NCBI RefSeq assembly: GCF_900107975.1
Contig: NZ_FNVF01000001.1
Location: 418,323 to 482,322, forward strand
Reading direction: 5' to 3'
Origin: Paenibacillus sp. UNC499MF
Lineage (GTDB): Bacteria > Bacillota > Bacilli > Paenibacillales > NBRC-103111
DNA: 64,000 bases
Shown: one piece after another, positions 25,313-34,392 of the stretch
Numbering within the stretch: position 1 is the first letter of the stretch
Layout of the letters: every line of letters begins with the position of its first letter
Notes under the pieces: generated by a model
The model's database searches: none
Told to the model about the DNA's origin: nothing
Seen by the model: the letters and a program-made list of their open reading frames with translations, nothing else
Program-made: the position numbers and the translations under genes

Positions 25313-26812
25313 GTGAAAACCGAACCTTGCCGGCTGTATGCGGGAGATATCCTCGGCAGCCGCTACAGAATCGTTTCAGTCGCCGGAAGAGGCGGCATGG
25401 GAACCGTGTATCTGGCCGAAGATTTGAAGCTGAAAGGAAAGCGGTGGGCGGTCAAAGAGACTCTTCGGCACGCGCGGGATTATCAGCGGTTCGTAGATGA
25501 AGCGGAAATGCTGATCCGCCTTCAACACGTTCATCTGCCGGGCATTGTGGATTACTTTCCTCCGGACGATGAGGGCTTCAGCTATCTGGTGATGGATTAT
25601 ATCGAAGGGGAAACGCTGGCCGGGCGATTTAACCGCACGGGAGGCCAAGTGGGGGTTGCGGCTGCCGTGAATTACGCGCTGCAGCTCTGCGATCTGTTCC
25701 ACTATCTCCATGACGAGCTGCCGGTACCGATGATTTATCGCGATCTGAAGCCTTCCAACATAATGATCGACGGACAGGAGCAAGTCAGACTGATCGATTT
25801 CGGCATTGCCCGCCACTTCAAAAGCGGCAGCCCTGCCGATACGGTCCAGGTAGGCACGATCGGTTTTGCCGCTCCGGAGCAGTTTCAGCAGCTTCAAACC
25901 GACCGCAGGACCGATTTGTATTCATTGGGCGCAGTCCTGTATTACCTTCTTAGCGGGGGCAAGTATCCGTATTCCTCGGGGGTCCCGCTTGCACGCTTGA
26001 ATAAAGAGGTGCCGGAAGGCTTGTCCGCCGTCGTCGGGAAGCTGCTGGAGCCAGACCCGGACAACCGCTATCCGAACGCCGGAAAACTGCGGGCGGATCT
26101 GGTCGCAGTTTACGCGGAATTGTGCGGCGGCGAGGGGCAGCCTGCCCTTTCCGGCGGGTTTCTGGGCCCGGTTGTGATCGCGGTCTGCGGGACGGGACGC
26201 GGCGTAGGCTGTACGCATACGGCCGTTCTGCTGGCCCATTTCCTTGCGCGTAAACGGCGGAGCGTCGTGCTGGCCGAGGCGAACGCGTCGGGCCATTTCG
26301 GCCGCATCGAAGCCGTATACGAAGGTGCGGACGAGCCCTTCCGGGGAAGCGCCGCATTTGATTTGCGGGGAGTGCGGTATGTCAAGGCGGGCGACGGGCT
26401 GGACATGATCGGGACTTTGTCCGGATCGTACGAGTTCGTCGTTCTGGATCTCGGAAGCTACGAAGAAACGGAGTGGTTCGGGGAATTTATGCGCGCCGCC
26501 GTCCAGGTCGTCGTAGGTACGGGATGCGAATGGAAGCGCCGGGACATCGCGAAGTTCTTCCGCAGCCATCCCGTACCGGATCCCGCCAAGTGCAGCTTGT
26601 TCGTGCCGCTGGCGTCCGCACAAATGGCGAGGGATATCCGCCGCATGATGCCGGACGTGCGGCTTGTCGCCCTTCCGGCGCATTCTGACCCGTTCTGCCA
26701 TCAGCAGGAAACGTCCGAACTGCTCGACGGGTGGCTGGGATTTCCCGAACCGCTTAATCGGGGCGCGGGCTCGTTCATGCGGAGATGGTTCCGTGCGCAA
26801 GCGCCGAAATAA
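25313..26812 (+). CDS. Ser/Thr protein kinase fused to a degenerate MinD/TadZ-like domain
   Basis: 499 residues with two domains. Residues 12-270 form a Hanks-type kinase that looks active: Gly loop GRGGMG (25-30), ATP lysine Lys48 (WAVKE), catalytic YRDLKPSN with Asp144, DFG (162-164) and APE (187-189). Residues 285-480 follow a MinD/ParA pattern, but the P-loop is CGTGRGVGCTH (292-302), with Arg and Cys where both lysines should be; a Walker-B-like strand FVVLDLG is at 375-381. Unlike PknB it has no membrane helix or PASTA repeats. It is first in the Tad-like locus and may phosphorylate its components. The GTG at 25313 follows AAGGGGAG; the frame upstream runs through the leader hairpin and was rejected. 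Confidence 0.88.
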   Translation: MKTEPCRLYAGDILGSRYRIVSVAGRGGMGTVYLAEDLKLKGKRWAVKETLRHARDYQRFVDEAEMLIRLQHVHLPGIVDYFPPDDEGFSYLVMDYIEGETLAGRFNRTGGQVGVAAAVNYALQLCDLFHYLHDELPVPMIYRDLKPSNIMIDGQEQVRLIDFGIARHFKSGSPADTVQVGTIGFAAPEQFQQLQTDRRTDLYSLGAVLYYLLSGGKYPYSSGVPLARLNKEVPEGLSAVVGKLLEPDPDNRYPNAGKLRADLVAVYAELCGGEGQPALSGGFLGPVVIAVCGTGRGVGCTHTAVLLAHFLARKRRSVVLAEANASGHFGRIEAVYEGADEPFRGSAAFDLRGVRYVKAGDGLDMIGTLSGSYEFVVLDLGSYEETEWFGEFMRAAVQVVVGTGCEWKRRDIAKFFRSHPVPDPAKCSLFVPLASAQMARDIRRMMPDVRLVALPAHSDPFCHQQETSELLDGWLGFPEPLNRGAGSFMRRWFRAQAPK

Positions 26813-26828
26813 CGAAAGGAGTGAGAAC

Positions 26829-27914
26829 GTGTCCATTATCCGCCAGCGAACGAAACATCTGATCTACTCGGGTCTGATAGGAGCCTTGACCACTGGCCTG
26901 CTTGCTTCGGGAGGATTTGTTTATACGGCTTTTCAGCATCGGAATAAGCTTGCCGAGCTTGAGTATCGTTATCAAGCCGACCTGTCGGAAGCTAAGTCCT
27001 CGGCGGCTAAGACCGAGAGGAGGAAGGTGGTTGTTCTGACCCGGGATATCGAAGCGGGAACAAGACTGGGAGACGAAGACATTAAGTATCTGGAAATGAA
27101 TGCGGCGGATGCGCCTCAAGGAACGGACCTTGATCTGCGGCAGGTAGCCGGCAGAACCTTCAAGCTGGCCGGCGTTAAAAACACGCCAGTACTTTCTTCC
27201 ATGCTGTATGAGGAAGGCGTGCTGCCCAAGGATGTCCGTCAGGAGGAATTCAGCGTAATCAGGCTTCCGAGTCTGCTGAAGAAGGACGATTTCGTCGATG
27301 TGCGCATCAGCTTTCCGACCGGCCAGGATTACATCGTACTGGCCAAAAAAAGAGTGGACAACGTCTCGGAAGATACGGTGTGGCTTAAGCTCGGCGAGAA
27401 GGAAATTCTCGATATGTCGAGCGCCGTCGTGGATGCTTACTTACACGGAGCGAAGCTCTATTCGCTCCCATACGTCGACCCCCAGATGCAGGACAAAGCC
27501 GAGCCTACCTACCCGGTCAACGCCAAGGTGCTTGAGTTGATCCGCACAGATCCGAATGTGCTGGAGACGGCTAAGCTTGAACTGATGAGAAGTATGAGGC
27601 ATCTGCTGGATAAGGATCTGCAAAATATGGACGAAGCATCGAAGCAGAAAATAACGGCCGGTATTGGTTCGGGACGAACAGAAGATAACCTTACCGGAAT
27701 CGGCCCCGTTCAGCGAGAGGAGCCTCCTTCGGTCGCCGGGCCTACAATCCGGCCGCCGGTCAAACCTGAGGCGGGCGCTGAGCCCGGCGGCTTCTCGGCC
27801 GGGTTAACCGGATCGTCCGGGAAAAATCCGGCGGTTAGCGCCGGGCCCGAAACGCCTCCTTCTGAAATCAGAGAGAGGCAGGAAGATATTTTCCGGGAAG
27901 CGGTACAGCCATGA
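26829..27914 (+). CDS. CpaB-like SAF-domain pilus assembly protein
   Basis: 361 residues. One N-terminal membrane helix (about 12-34) is followed by a coiled segment and a SAF domain at about 58-120 (VVVLTRDIEAGTRLGDEDIK). A CpaB-like region follows, with SVIRLPSLLKKDDFVDVRIS and the strand DYIVLAKKRVDNV. The C-terminal 100 residues are Pro/Gly-rich and probably disordered. In Tad systems CpaB sits outside the membrane and helps the assembly platform. The GTG start at 26829 has AAAGGAG at seven bases, 16 bases after the previous stop, so it is cotranscribed. The longer upstream frame overlaps the kinase gene and lacks a site. Confidence 0.88.
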   Translation: MSIIRQRTKHLIYSGLIGALTTGLLASGGFVYTAFQHRNKLAELEYRYQADLSEAKSSAAKTERRKVVVLTRDIEAGTRLGDEDIKYLEMNAADAPQGTDLDLRQVAGRTFKLAGVKNTPVLSSMLYEEGVLPKDVRQEEFSVIRLPSLLKKDDFVDVRISFPTGQDYIVLAKKRVDNVSEDTVWLKLGEKEILDMSSAVVDAYLHGAKLYSLPYVDPQMQDKAEPTYPVNAKVLELIRTDPNVLETAKLELMRSMRHLLDKDLQNMDEASKQKITAGIGSGRTEDNLTGIGPVQREEPPSVAGPTIRPPVKPEAGAEPGGFSAGLTGSSGKNPAVSAGPETPPSEIRERQEDIFREAVQP

Positions 27915-27945
27915 CCCGCCCGGCTCATAGAGGAGAGATTTCCAT

Positions 27946-28653
27946 ATGAAACTGCTTTGTGTTGGAGCGAAGGAACACAGCGACCTGCTTCTCGGCATTT
28001 GCCGGGTGGCGGCGGTTGCGGGAAGACGCGTACTGCTTATAGACGGAACGGCATCCCGCAGGCTGAGCTGCCTCGTCGCCCCCGGCCCTGAACCCGAATT
28101 GGTTCAGTATGACGAAATTGATGTGGCCTGTTATTTCAGCCGCATGTGTGAAGCTTTGGAACACGCATCTGCAAGCGGAGCGGTTTTGCAGGATTACGAT
28201 CTCGTGATGGTCGATACGGACAGAGCCGACTTTCTGGGAAAGGAATGCACGTATCCGTTCGAAGGTTTCTTTCTGACAACGGCCTATGATAAGTACACGA
28301 TGCGAAGAACGGAGGAACTGATTCGCTCACTGAATGAGGCCTGCCAGATAAACACCCTTACAAGTACGGTAATTATACGGGATGCGGTGGAATGCGGCAT
28401 TGATGAGGAATATGTGGATAAAGTGCTGGCTCCTCTGCCGCTCATAACGCCTGACGAATATTACAAACTGCCTTTTGACGAAGTGGACCTTGCTGTGCGC
28501 ATCGAAAGTGAGTACCAGGGAAAAATCGGAATCAGGCGCATGTCCAGAACGTACAGGAATGTGCTGCTGGCTATTACGAACGAAATAACGGGAGAGGACA
28601 AAGTCGTTCTCAAACGGACGATCAAACAAGCCATGAGGAGGAAAACGGGATGA
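27946..28653 (+). CDS. ParA/TadZ-like protein without a P-loop
   Basis: 235 residues. The start MKLLCVGAKEHSDLLLGICR is a ParA-type first strand and helix, but the Walker A loop is gone. RRVLLIDGTASRR corresponds to the second strand, and YDLVMVDTDRADF to a Walker-B-like strand. The last 90 residues (ITPDEYYKLPFDEVDLAVRI) are typical of nothing I know. It probably kept the fold but not nucleotide hydrolysis, and may act as a partner of the next gene product. The start has AGAGGAGAGA, and the stop overlaps the next start by 4 bases (ATGA), so the two are translationally coupled. Confidence 0.7.
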   Translation: MKLLCVGAKEHSDLLLGICRVAAVAGRRVLLIDGTASRRLSCLVAPGPEPELVQYDEIDVACYFSRMCEALEHASASGAVLQDYDLVMVDTDRADFLGKECTYPFEGFFLTTAYDKYTMRRTEELIRSLNEACQINTLTSTVIIRDAVECGIDEEYVDKVLAPLPLITPDEYYKLPFDEVDLAVRIESEYQGKIGIRRMSRTYRNVLLAITNEITGEDKVVLKRTIKQAMRRKTG

Positions 28654-29483
28654 GTCAGGTAGCGTTTTGGGCCCCGGTCAGGGGACACGGAGCCGCAACA
28701 TCGAATGTGCTCGCTGTCTCTACGATGCTTGCGCTCGATTATTACGCACGGATTATGATTACGCATACGAAAAAAACGAGAACGGCGCTGGAGAACGCCT
28801 TCGGGAAGCCCTCTTCCCCGGGCAACAACCTGTTGTCGTTTAGCGAGTACGGGCTGGATGCTCTGGAGAGGCTGCTGCAAAGCGATAAGCTGACGCCCGA
28901 GTCAATCCAGGATTACACCAAACCGATCGTCAAGGACCGGCTGGACCTGCTTCCCGGATCGAGAAAGCCGCTCTCAGACCCGGATTGTTTCCGGGAAGAG
29001 ACTCTGCCGTATATCGTAAACAGTGCCAGCCGTTACTATGATCTTACCTTTGTTGACGTCGGGGACGGATATAAGGAAGGCAGCTCCGAGGCCATTCTGC
29101 GCAACTCGGATCTGATTGTCGTCAATCTCAGTCAAAACCTTGAGCTGCTGGAGCGCTATTTTAACAAGGAGCTATGGACGGAAGCTCTGCAAAATAAACC
29201 TCTTCTGCTCGTTCTGGGCGATTATGACGGAAACTCCCGCTTCAATGCGGTTAACCTGGCCCGGAAATTCAAATGGAAGCAGCCGTTCTATACAGTACCG
29301 CACTGCACGGGTTATTTGGATGCCTGCGGGGATAAAAACCTGCTTGAGTTTTTTCTGCGGAATCGAAATGCGGGCCCGGGTCATTCCTCTTATGTGTTCA
29401 TTACGGAGGTCAGGAAGCTGATCAAAGCTCTTCTCAACCGGTTGGGCCTCGATTCGAAGCTAATGCAGGAAAGGGGAGCCTAG
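28650..29483 (+). CDS. ParA/TadZ-like protein with degenerate P-loop
   Basis: 277 residues with a ParA-like pattern: first strand VAFWAPVRGHGAATSN at the P-loop position, where both lysines of the deviant Walker A are missing, then YDLTFVDVGDGYKEGS as Walker B and SDLIVVNLSQNLELLERYF as the next strand and helix. Later LLLVLGDYDGNSRFN resembles the base-recognition strand. The length fits MinD-like proteins. In Tad systems TadZ/CpaE places the machine in the cell; this and the preceding protein are the likely counterparts. It is coupled to the preceding gene by ATGA overlap and followed 6 bases later by the ATPase. Confidence 0.75.
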   Translation: MSQVAFWAPVRGHGAATSNVLAVSTMLALDYYARIMITHTKKTRTALENAFGKPSSPGNNLLSFSEYGLDALERLLQSDKLTPESIQDYTKPIVKDRLDLLPGSRKPLSDPDCFREETLPYIVNSASRYYDLTFVDVGDGYKEGSSEAILRNSDLIVVNLSQNLELLERYFNKELWTEALQNKPLLLVLGDYDGNSRFNAVNLARKFKWKQPFYTVPHCTGYLDACGDKNLLEFFLRNRNAGPGHSSYVFITEVRKLIKALLNRLGLDSKLMQERGA

Positions 29484-29489
29484 CCATTT

Positions 29490-31400
29490 ATGCCGACAGA
29501 CAGATTAAATCTCACTTTGATCGCCATAGCGGTTGTTTTTGCGGCAGTATGGCTTTTTACTAAAACGGGAGGCTGGCGCGGCAGAAAATCTTCGGGTTCA
29601 ACAACCGGGAAAAGTTACTCCATAGAAGCAATGACAGTATTTATTAAAGAAGCTTTTGCCGAGATGACGGCGGGTGAGGCAAAGGAACTCCGAATGTCCG
29701 AGGAGGAATACCGGCGCAGCCGGAATAAAAGGCTTCAGCTGAAGCGAGCCTTGAAGGGGTGCGGACACGGTGATCTGCAGGACAAAAGATTTGTGAAATC
29801 GGTCATCACAGATCTGCTGACAGGAGTTTACGGACTCAGCGAAACGACTGTTCACCTCTCTCTGCCTTTTCACGAGCCCGGGCAGTTCACGGCGCAGGAC
29901 CGGTTTGATATTCTGCTTCATCTTTATGGTAAAAAATACGGATACGACGGTCTTCACGAGCTGATCCGGAAGCATAAGCTGGATGCCGTTAAGCAGGTGA
30001 TCGAAGACGGCCGAACGCCTTCCTACATCGTCACGGCGGAAGATGTCGGGCATGTATTTCGCAAGGAAGCGGGGCTGCTGTCGTTTCAGGATAAGCTGGA
30101 AATTGTAGTCCAGCGGATTTATCAGCATTACAAGGGTTTCGGCGTGATCGATGCCATTCGCGAGATGCACATCGACGGTGTTTCGGGAGGCGTTTCGGGA
30201 GCGCTCCCGGACAGTGCGGGGTATTATGGGGGCCCCCTTGCGGAGCGATTGGCTGAAGGGATTCACGGGCATAGGAAAGAGTACATTACGGCGTACGATA
30301 GCGTGTGGATTTTTTACCGGGGAAAATCCATTCACCTTCCGTTTCTCAGTTTCGGTACTCTTGAAGAGCTGCGGCGGGTCTGTCAAAACATCTACAAATA
30401 TAATTATCCGGGTCAGCTTTCCGAAACGAACGGATACAAAGTGAACGATATGAAGGACGGCTCCCGTGTCGTAGTGGTCCGGCCTCCCTTTTCGGAATCA
30501 TGGGCGTTTTTCGTCCGCAAGTTCGATCTGCCGAACGCCTCGCTTGACCAGCTTGTTCAAGGCGGCAATGCCGGACTGGCAGTCGGGCTCATCCGCCACC
30601 TTGTCAAAGGGTGCCGGATCACGGCTGTGACGGGGGCTCAGGGCAGCGGGAAAACAACCCTGCTGATGGCTATGGTGCAGTCCGTCTCGGCGACATTGAC
30701 GCTTCGCGTACAAGAGATGGCGTACGAACTTCATCTGAGAAACTTATACCCGCAGCGCAATATTTTAAGTTTCCGGGAAACGGAGCACATTACGGGGCAG
30801 CAGGGGCTCGACGTGCAGAAAAAAACGGACGGTGCCGTCCATATTTTGGGGGAAGTGGCGACCGACACGGTAGCCGCCTGGATGATTCAAATGGCTCAGG
30901 TAGCGAGTTTGTTCACGCTTTTTACCCATCATGCCAAAACCTTCGCCAGCCTTATCGATTCGCTCCGCAACTCTCTGCTCAAAACGGGAATGTTCCAAGA
31001 TGAAGTCATGGCCGAAAAGCAGGTCATCCGCGTGATTCATTTTGACATCCATCTGCGTAAAAATGCCGACGGAACGCGTTTTATAGAACGCATAACCGAA
31101 TGCGTTCCGCTCGAAAGCGGTTTGTATCCGAGTGAAAAGATGGACTTGACCGGCAAAGATGCTCTGGATCTTCCGGGTTTTCTTCAGGATGCCTCCGAAT
31201 TTTTCCGGCGGACAACGGACCGCAAGCTTTACGAACAGCGAAACATTGTGGAGTACCGGGATGGTGCCTACCGGGCCTGCGCTCCAATCAGTCTCCGTAA
31301 TACCGGGGAAATGCTGGACCATATGACGCCTGCGGATGCCCGGGCATTCGAAAGGTTTTTGGAAACGCACTGGGGAGGCGATTTGGTTGCCGCTTCGTGA
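29490..31400 (+). CDS. CpaF/TadA-like secretion ATPase with N-terminal membrane anchor
   Basis: 636 residues. The C-terminal half is a type II/IV secretion ATPase: Walker A GAQGSGKTT (382-390), a Walker-B-like strand VHILGEVATDTV (450-461) with Glu455, and a His box FTLFTHHAKTFASLIDSLRN (475-494). It powers assembly or export through the membrane protein encoded next. Before it lies a long helical N-domain. Unusually, residues 7-24 are hydrophobic enough to be a membrane helix (LTLIAIAVVFAAVWLF); CpaF proteins are normally peripheral. The ATG has GGGGAG upstream. The final 14 bases overlap the next gene. Confidence 0.88.
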   Translation: MPTDRLNLTLIAIAVVFAAVWLFTKTGGWRGRKSSGSTTGKSYSIEAMTVFIKEAFAEMTAGEAKELRMSEEEYRRSRNKRLQLKRALKGCGHGDLQDKRFVKSVITDLLTGVYGLSETTVHLSLPFHEPGQFTAQDRFDILLHLYGKKYGYDGLHELIRKHKLDAVKQVIEDGRTPSYIVTAEDVGHVFRKEAGLLSFQDKLEIVVQRIYQHYKGFGVIDAIREMHIDGVSGGVSGALPDSAGYYGGPLAERLAEGIHGHRKEYITAYDSVWIFYRGKSIHLPFLSFGTLEELRRVCQNIYKYNYPGQLSETNGYKVNDMKDGSRVVVVRPPFSESWAFFVRKFDLPNASLDQLVQGGNAGLAVGLIRHLVKGCRITAVTGAQGSGKTTLLMAMVQSVSATLTLRVQEMAYELHLRNLYPQRNILSFRETEHITGQQGLDVQKKTDGAVHILGEVATDTVAAWMIQMAQVASLFTLFTHHAKTFASLIDSLRNSLLKTGMFQDEVMAEKQVIRVIHFDIHLRKNADGTRFIERITECVPLESGLYPSEKMDLTGKDALDLPGFLQDASEFFRRTTDRKLYEQRNIVEYRDGAYRACAPISLRNTGEMLDHMTPADARAFERFLETHWGGDLVAAS

Positions 31401-33468
31401 CTGGCTGCTCGGGATCGCTTTAACCAGCGCCTGTGCCGCATGCTTTATCTGGCTTCTATACATATACACGGTAAAAAGACGGTCTAAGCTGAGCGGTTAC
31501 GGGGAAGACGACCTTCAAAAGCTGCTCTCCCCTGTAAAAGGGGACGGAAGAAAACGGATCGGGCTGCTGTACGGGAACTTATACGACTTTGCGATCAAAG
31601 CTCCTGTAATTTCCCGCTATACGCAGCGTGTACGCCGGAGGATCGCTCCTTTATACTCGTACGACGAGAGCATGATTCGGACGGAAGCCGGACGGATTAC
31701 GCTGTTTGCTCTCCTTATCGCCTGGTTCACCGCGGGACTAATTTTTCTTTTCTATCCGGATGTTTCGTATATGCTCATGATATTGCTCGGCAGTCTTGTT
31801 CTCCACGGTATTCTTACGGATACGCTTGTTCACAGGTCCGAAGACCGGCTGCTCCGGCAAATGACTGAATTTTTAACGGATGTCCGGCACTATTATCACC
31901 AGCACGGGATGGTGGATGAGGCGGTTTATGACGCCGCCCAGATCGCGCCGAAACAGATGTCTTCCCATGGGGAAGCGTTGTACGGCACTTTGACCTCCGA
32001 CCATCCCGAGCGAAGCCTGGAAATATACTACGAGCATGCGCCGAACCGGTTTTTGAAAAGCTTTGCGGGCGTTTCTTTTCTAGTCAGGGAATTTGGAGAC
32101 AAGCTGCTTCCGCACGGTTCCATGTATTTGCATGCCCTCAGTAAAATCACTTCCGAAATCCGCCTCGAAATACTTCGTAAAGAGAAACTCCATTACCTCT
32201 TAAAAGGACTTTCCGTTATTGCAATCTCCCCCATTATGGCTGCCAAACCCATTGAAATGTGGGCGCGGCATAACTTCCCGGCGATGGATGAATTTTATAC
32301 GGGGGCCGCGGGATTTGCGGTCAAAACAGGCATCTTCGTACTGATCATCGTCTGTTTTATCCTTCTCAGAAAGCTTCAGGACACAGCAGATGAAACAGGA
32401 AACCGAAGATCAGAGCGGAAACCGCCAGAGCGAAAATGGCTAAATAACCGGCTGGTGAACGCAGCTACGCAGAGATTCATCCCCGATATCCGTTCCGTTG
32501 AACGTGTAAGGATGCAAAAACTGCTTAAGGAAGCCGGTTCCCCCCTGCTGCTTGAATGGCTTACACTCCGCCGTCTCGTTACGGGACTCGCTTGCTTTCT
32601 TCTCATGCTTGCCGTGTTTCTTGTTATGCAGAAACTGACTCTTCAGCAGGTTTATTTTTCGCCGGCCCCGAATCAGGCGATGTTCGGCAGCCTGTCTCCG
32701 CTGGAAACACGGAAAGCGCTGGAAACGGCGGCCTTTGACCGGAACGTCATTCAGAACTTGAAGCGGCCCGGCAGAGAGCTTCGTGAAACGATAGCTGAGG
32801 AGATGCGGCGGCAGGGACTTCAGCCGGATCCGGCCGCCCTTAACAAAGCGGAAGAACGGATTAAAGACAAGCTGGAGCGGATTTCGGGAGCCTACTTAAA
32901 CTGGAGGCAGCTTATATTCTCTTTTATTGCCGGATGGGCGGGCTATAACAGCCCGGTTTGGCTACTGCATATGCAGAAACGAATGAGGAGAATGGAAATG
33001 AAAAACGAGGTGGACCAGTTTTATACCCTTCTGACCATCCTGGCTCATTTCGAACGAATGTCGGTTGAGCAAATACTGGAATGGCTGGAGCGTTTTGCCG
33101 TCCAGTTTCAATCTCCGCTCTCCGCATGTCTGCTCGATTACGAAGCGGGGGCGGATGAAGCGCTCGAAAAGCTGAAGGAGGAAGCTCCCTTTACTCCGTT
33201 TGTTCGTCTGGTTGAACGGCTTCAGGCTGCGGCTAACCATATTCCGGTCAAACAGGCGTTTGACGATCTGGAAGCGGAGCAGCAGTATCACTTCGAACAG
33301 CGAAAGCAGGATTATGAACGGTTAATCGAAACCAAAGCCGGCTGGGGACGCTGGATCGGTTTTGCTCCCATGTATGCGCTTGTTTTCCTGTACTTGGTCA
33401 TTCCGCTCGTGTATATGAGCATGCAGCAGATGAATTTGTATTATCAGCAGATCGGTAAAATTTCTTAA
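31387..33468 (+). CDS. TadB/TadC-like membrane platform protein, probably a fusion
   Basis: About 693 residues. Hydrophobic segments lie near 7-27, 98-135, 273-285, 305-327, 400-420, 512-530 and 660-685. Two parts each show the layout of TadB or TadC, helices with a cytoplasmic domain between, so it may be a fusion or duplication of two platform subunits normally made separately. Long charged stretches in the middle (ELRETIAEEMRRQGLQPDPA) are cytoplasmic. The frame opens at 31336, but the TTG at 31387 has GGGGAGG eight bases upstream. It overlaps the ATPase gene by 14 bases, as expected for ATPase-platform pairs. Confidence 0.78.
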   Translation: MPLRDWLLGIALTSACAACFIWLLYIYTVKRRSKLSGYGEDDLQKLLSPVKGDGRKRIGLLYGNLYDFAIKAPVISRYTQRVRRRIAPLYSYDESMIRTEAGRITLFALLIAWFTAGLIFLFYPDVSYMLMILLGSLVLHGILTDTLVHRSEDRLLRQMTEFLTDVRHYYHQHGMVDEAVYDAAQIAPKQMSSHGEALYGTLTSDHPERSLEIYYEHAPNRFLKSFAGVSFLVREFGDKLLPHGSMYLHALSKITSEIRLEILRKEKLHYLLKGLSVIAISPIMAAKPIEMWARHNFPAMDEFYTGAAGFAVKTGIFVLIIVCFILLRKLQDTADETGNRRSERKPPERKWLNNRLVNAATQRFIPDIRSVERVRMQKLLKEAGSPLLLEWLTLRRLVTGLACFLLMLAVFLVMQKLTLQQVYFSPAPNQAMFGSLSPLETRKALETAAFDRNVIQNLKRPGRELRETIAEEMRRQGLQPDPAALNKAEERIKDKLERISGAYLNWRQLIFSFIAGWAGYNSPVWLLHMQKRMRRMEMKNEVDQFYTLLTILAHFERMSVEQILEWLERFAVQFQSPLSACLLDYEAGADEALEKLKEEAPFTPFVRLVERLQAAANHIPVKQAFDDLEAEQQYHFEQRKQDYERLIETKAGWGRWIGFAPMYALVFLYLVIPLVYMSMQQMNLYYQQIGKIS

Positions 33469-33489
33469 TAACAAAGGAGCCGGATTACA

Positions 33490-33969
33490 ATGGGGAACGC
33501 ACAGAAAGCACTGATAATGGCGGCAGGTTTTTTCCTGGCCATCGCGCTTATTACGATTGCCGTGGTGATGTTTATTTCAGCCCAGGATGCCACGAAAGCG
33601 GCACAAAATAATTTTTCAGATATTCAGACGGAGCTTTCCCAAACGGCTTTTACCGTATACGACAATACCGTGGTTTCGGGCAGTCAGGTTGTCAACGCGC
33701 TGCGCAAATTTGCCGATAAAGAGCAGTTCGGCATTCAGGTACAAACCGGCAAAAATCCGGTAGGTTCCTGGTATACGAACAAAATCGATACCGCGTCACC
33801 GTCAAGCAGCAATTACGGTACGGTAATTTCCCCGATATCCAGGGATGCCGTTACGAACGCCACTCTGGAGTCCCATGTCGATTACGTGAATCCCAGCGGT
33901 AAATTCAAAGCGCGCATTATTAAGGACAAAAGCAATGTGATCCGCGCGCTTGAATTTATGCAGCAGTAG
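33490..33969 (+). CDS. Pilin-like protein (candidate major subunit)
   Basis: 159 residues. The start NAQKALIMAAGFFLAIALIT has a short polar head, then an 18-20 residue hydrophobic helix and an amphipathic continuation (AQDATKAAQNNFSDIQTELS), the layout of Tad/Flp or type IV pilins. The rest is a soluble, strand-rich domain with no cysteine. No standard prepilin peptidase site (Gly before Phe/Glu) is obvious, and no peptidase gene is present here. It has the best ribosome binding site in this stretch (AAAGGAG), consistent with high expression. The pilin role is an inference from layout and position. Confidence 0.65.
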   Translation: MGNAQKALIMAAGFFLAIALITIAVVMFISAQDATKAAQNNFSDIQTELSQTAFTVYDNTVVSGSQVVNALRKFADKEQFGIQVQTGKNPVGSWYTNKIDTASPSSSNYGTVISPISRDAVTNATLESHVDYVNPSGKFKARIIKDKSNVIRALEFMQQ

Positions 33970-33977
33970 GCGAAGCG

Positions 33978-34364
33978 GTGAACAGTGCAGTTCGCTCCAT
34001 GCTATTCGCCGGTGTTTCAGTGTGCATGTTCCTCTCGGCTGTAGTCTCGGGGATGATGCTGCTTCAAGAAGTACGGGGAGCCGCTGCGCATACTTATTTA
34101 TCCCGGAAGCTGCTCGATTATAACCAGCAGCCCGCTACCGCCGGACTTGAAGAGTCTGTGGTAAAAGGGACGGATCTGATTATGGCCCTTTACTTGAATG
34201 CCGGGGAACCTTACGACATCGAGGTAAACGGCAAACGGTACCCGGGCGGGCGGCAAAAAGACGAAACGGATCCGACCGGAATAGATCCCGCTGCGGCTTA
34301 CCGTTCGTATGTGATCCGTGATGCCGCCGGAACGCTGAAACGAATCGTGTATACGTCGCCTTGA
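33978..34364 (+). CDS. Pseudopilin-like protein
   Basis: 128 residues. One N-terminal hydrophobic helix (about 8-29, LFAGVSVCMFLSAVVSGMML) and a small soluble domain. No family recognised. It starts with GTG 8 bases after the preceding stop and probably depends on coupling, because only a weak AGGCGAAG site precedes it. Size and layout fit a minor pilin-like component of the Tad-like machine. Confidence 0.6.
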   Translation: MNSAVRSMLFAGVSVCMFLSAVVSGMMLLQEVRGAAAHTYLSRKLLDYNQQPATAGLEESVVKGTDLIMALYLNAGEPYDIEVNGKRYPGGRQKDETDPTGIDPAAAYRSYVIRDAAGTLKRIVYTSP

Positions 34365-34392
34365 TCGCTAGAACTAGAGGGGGAGGGAAAGG

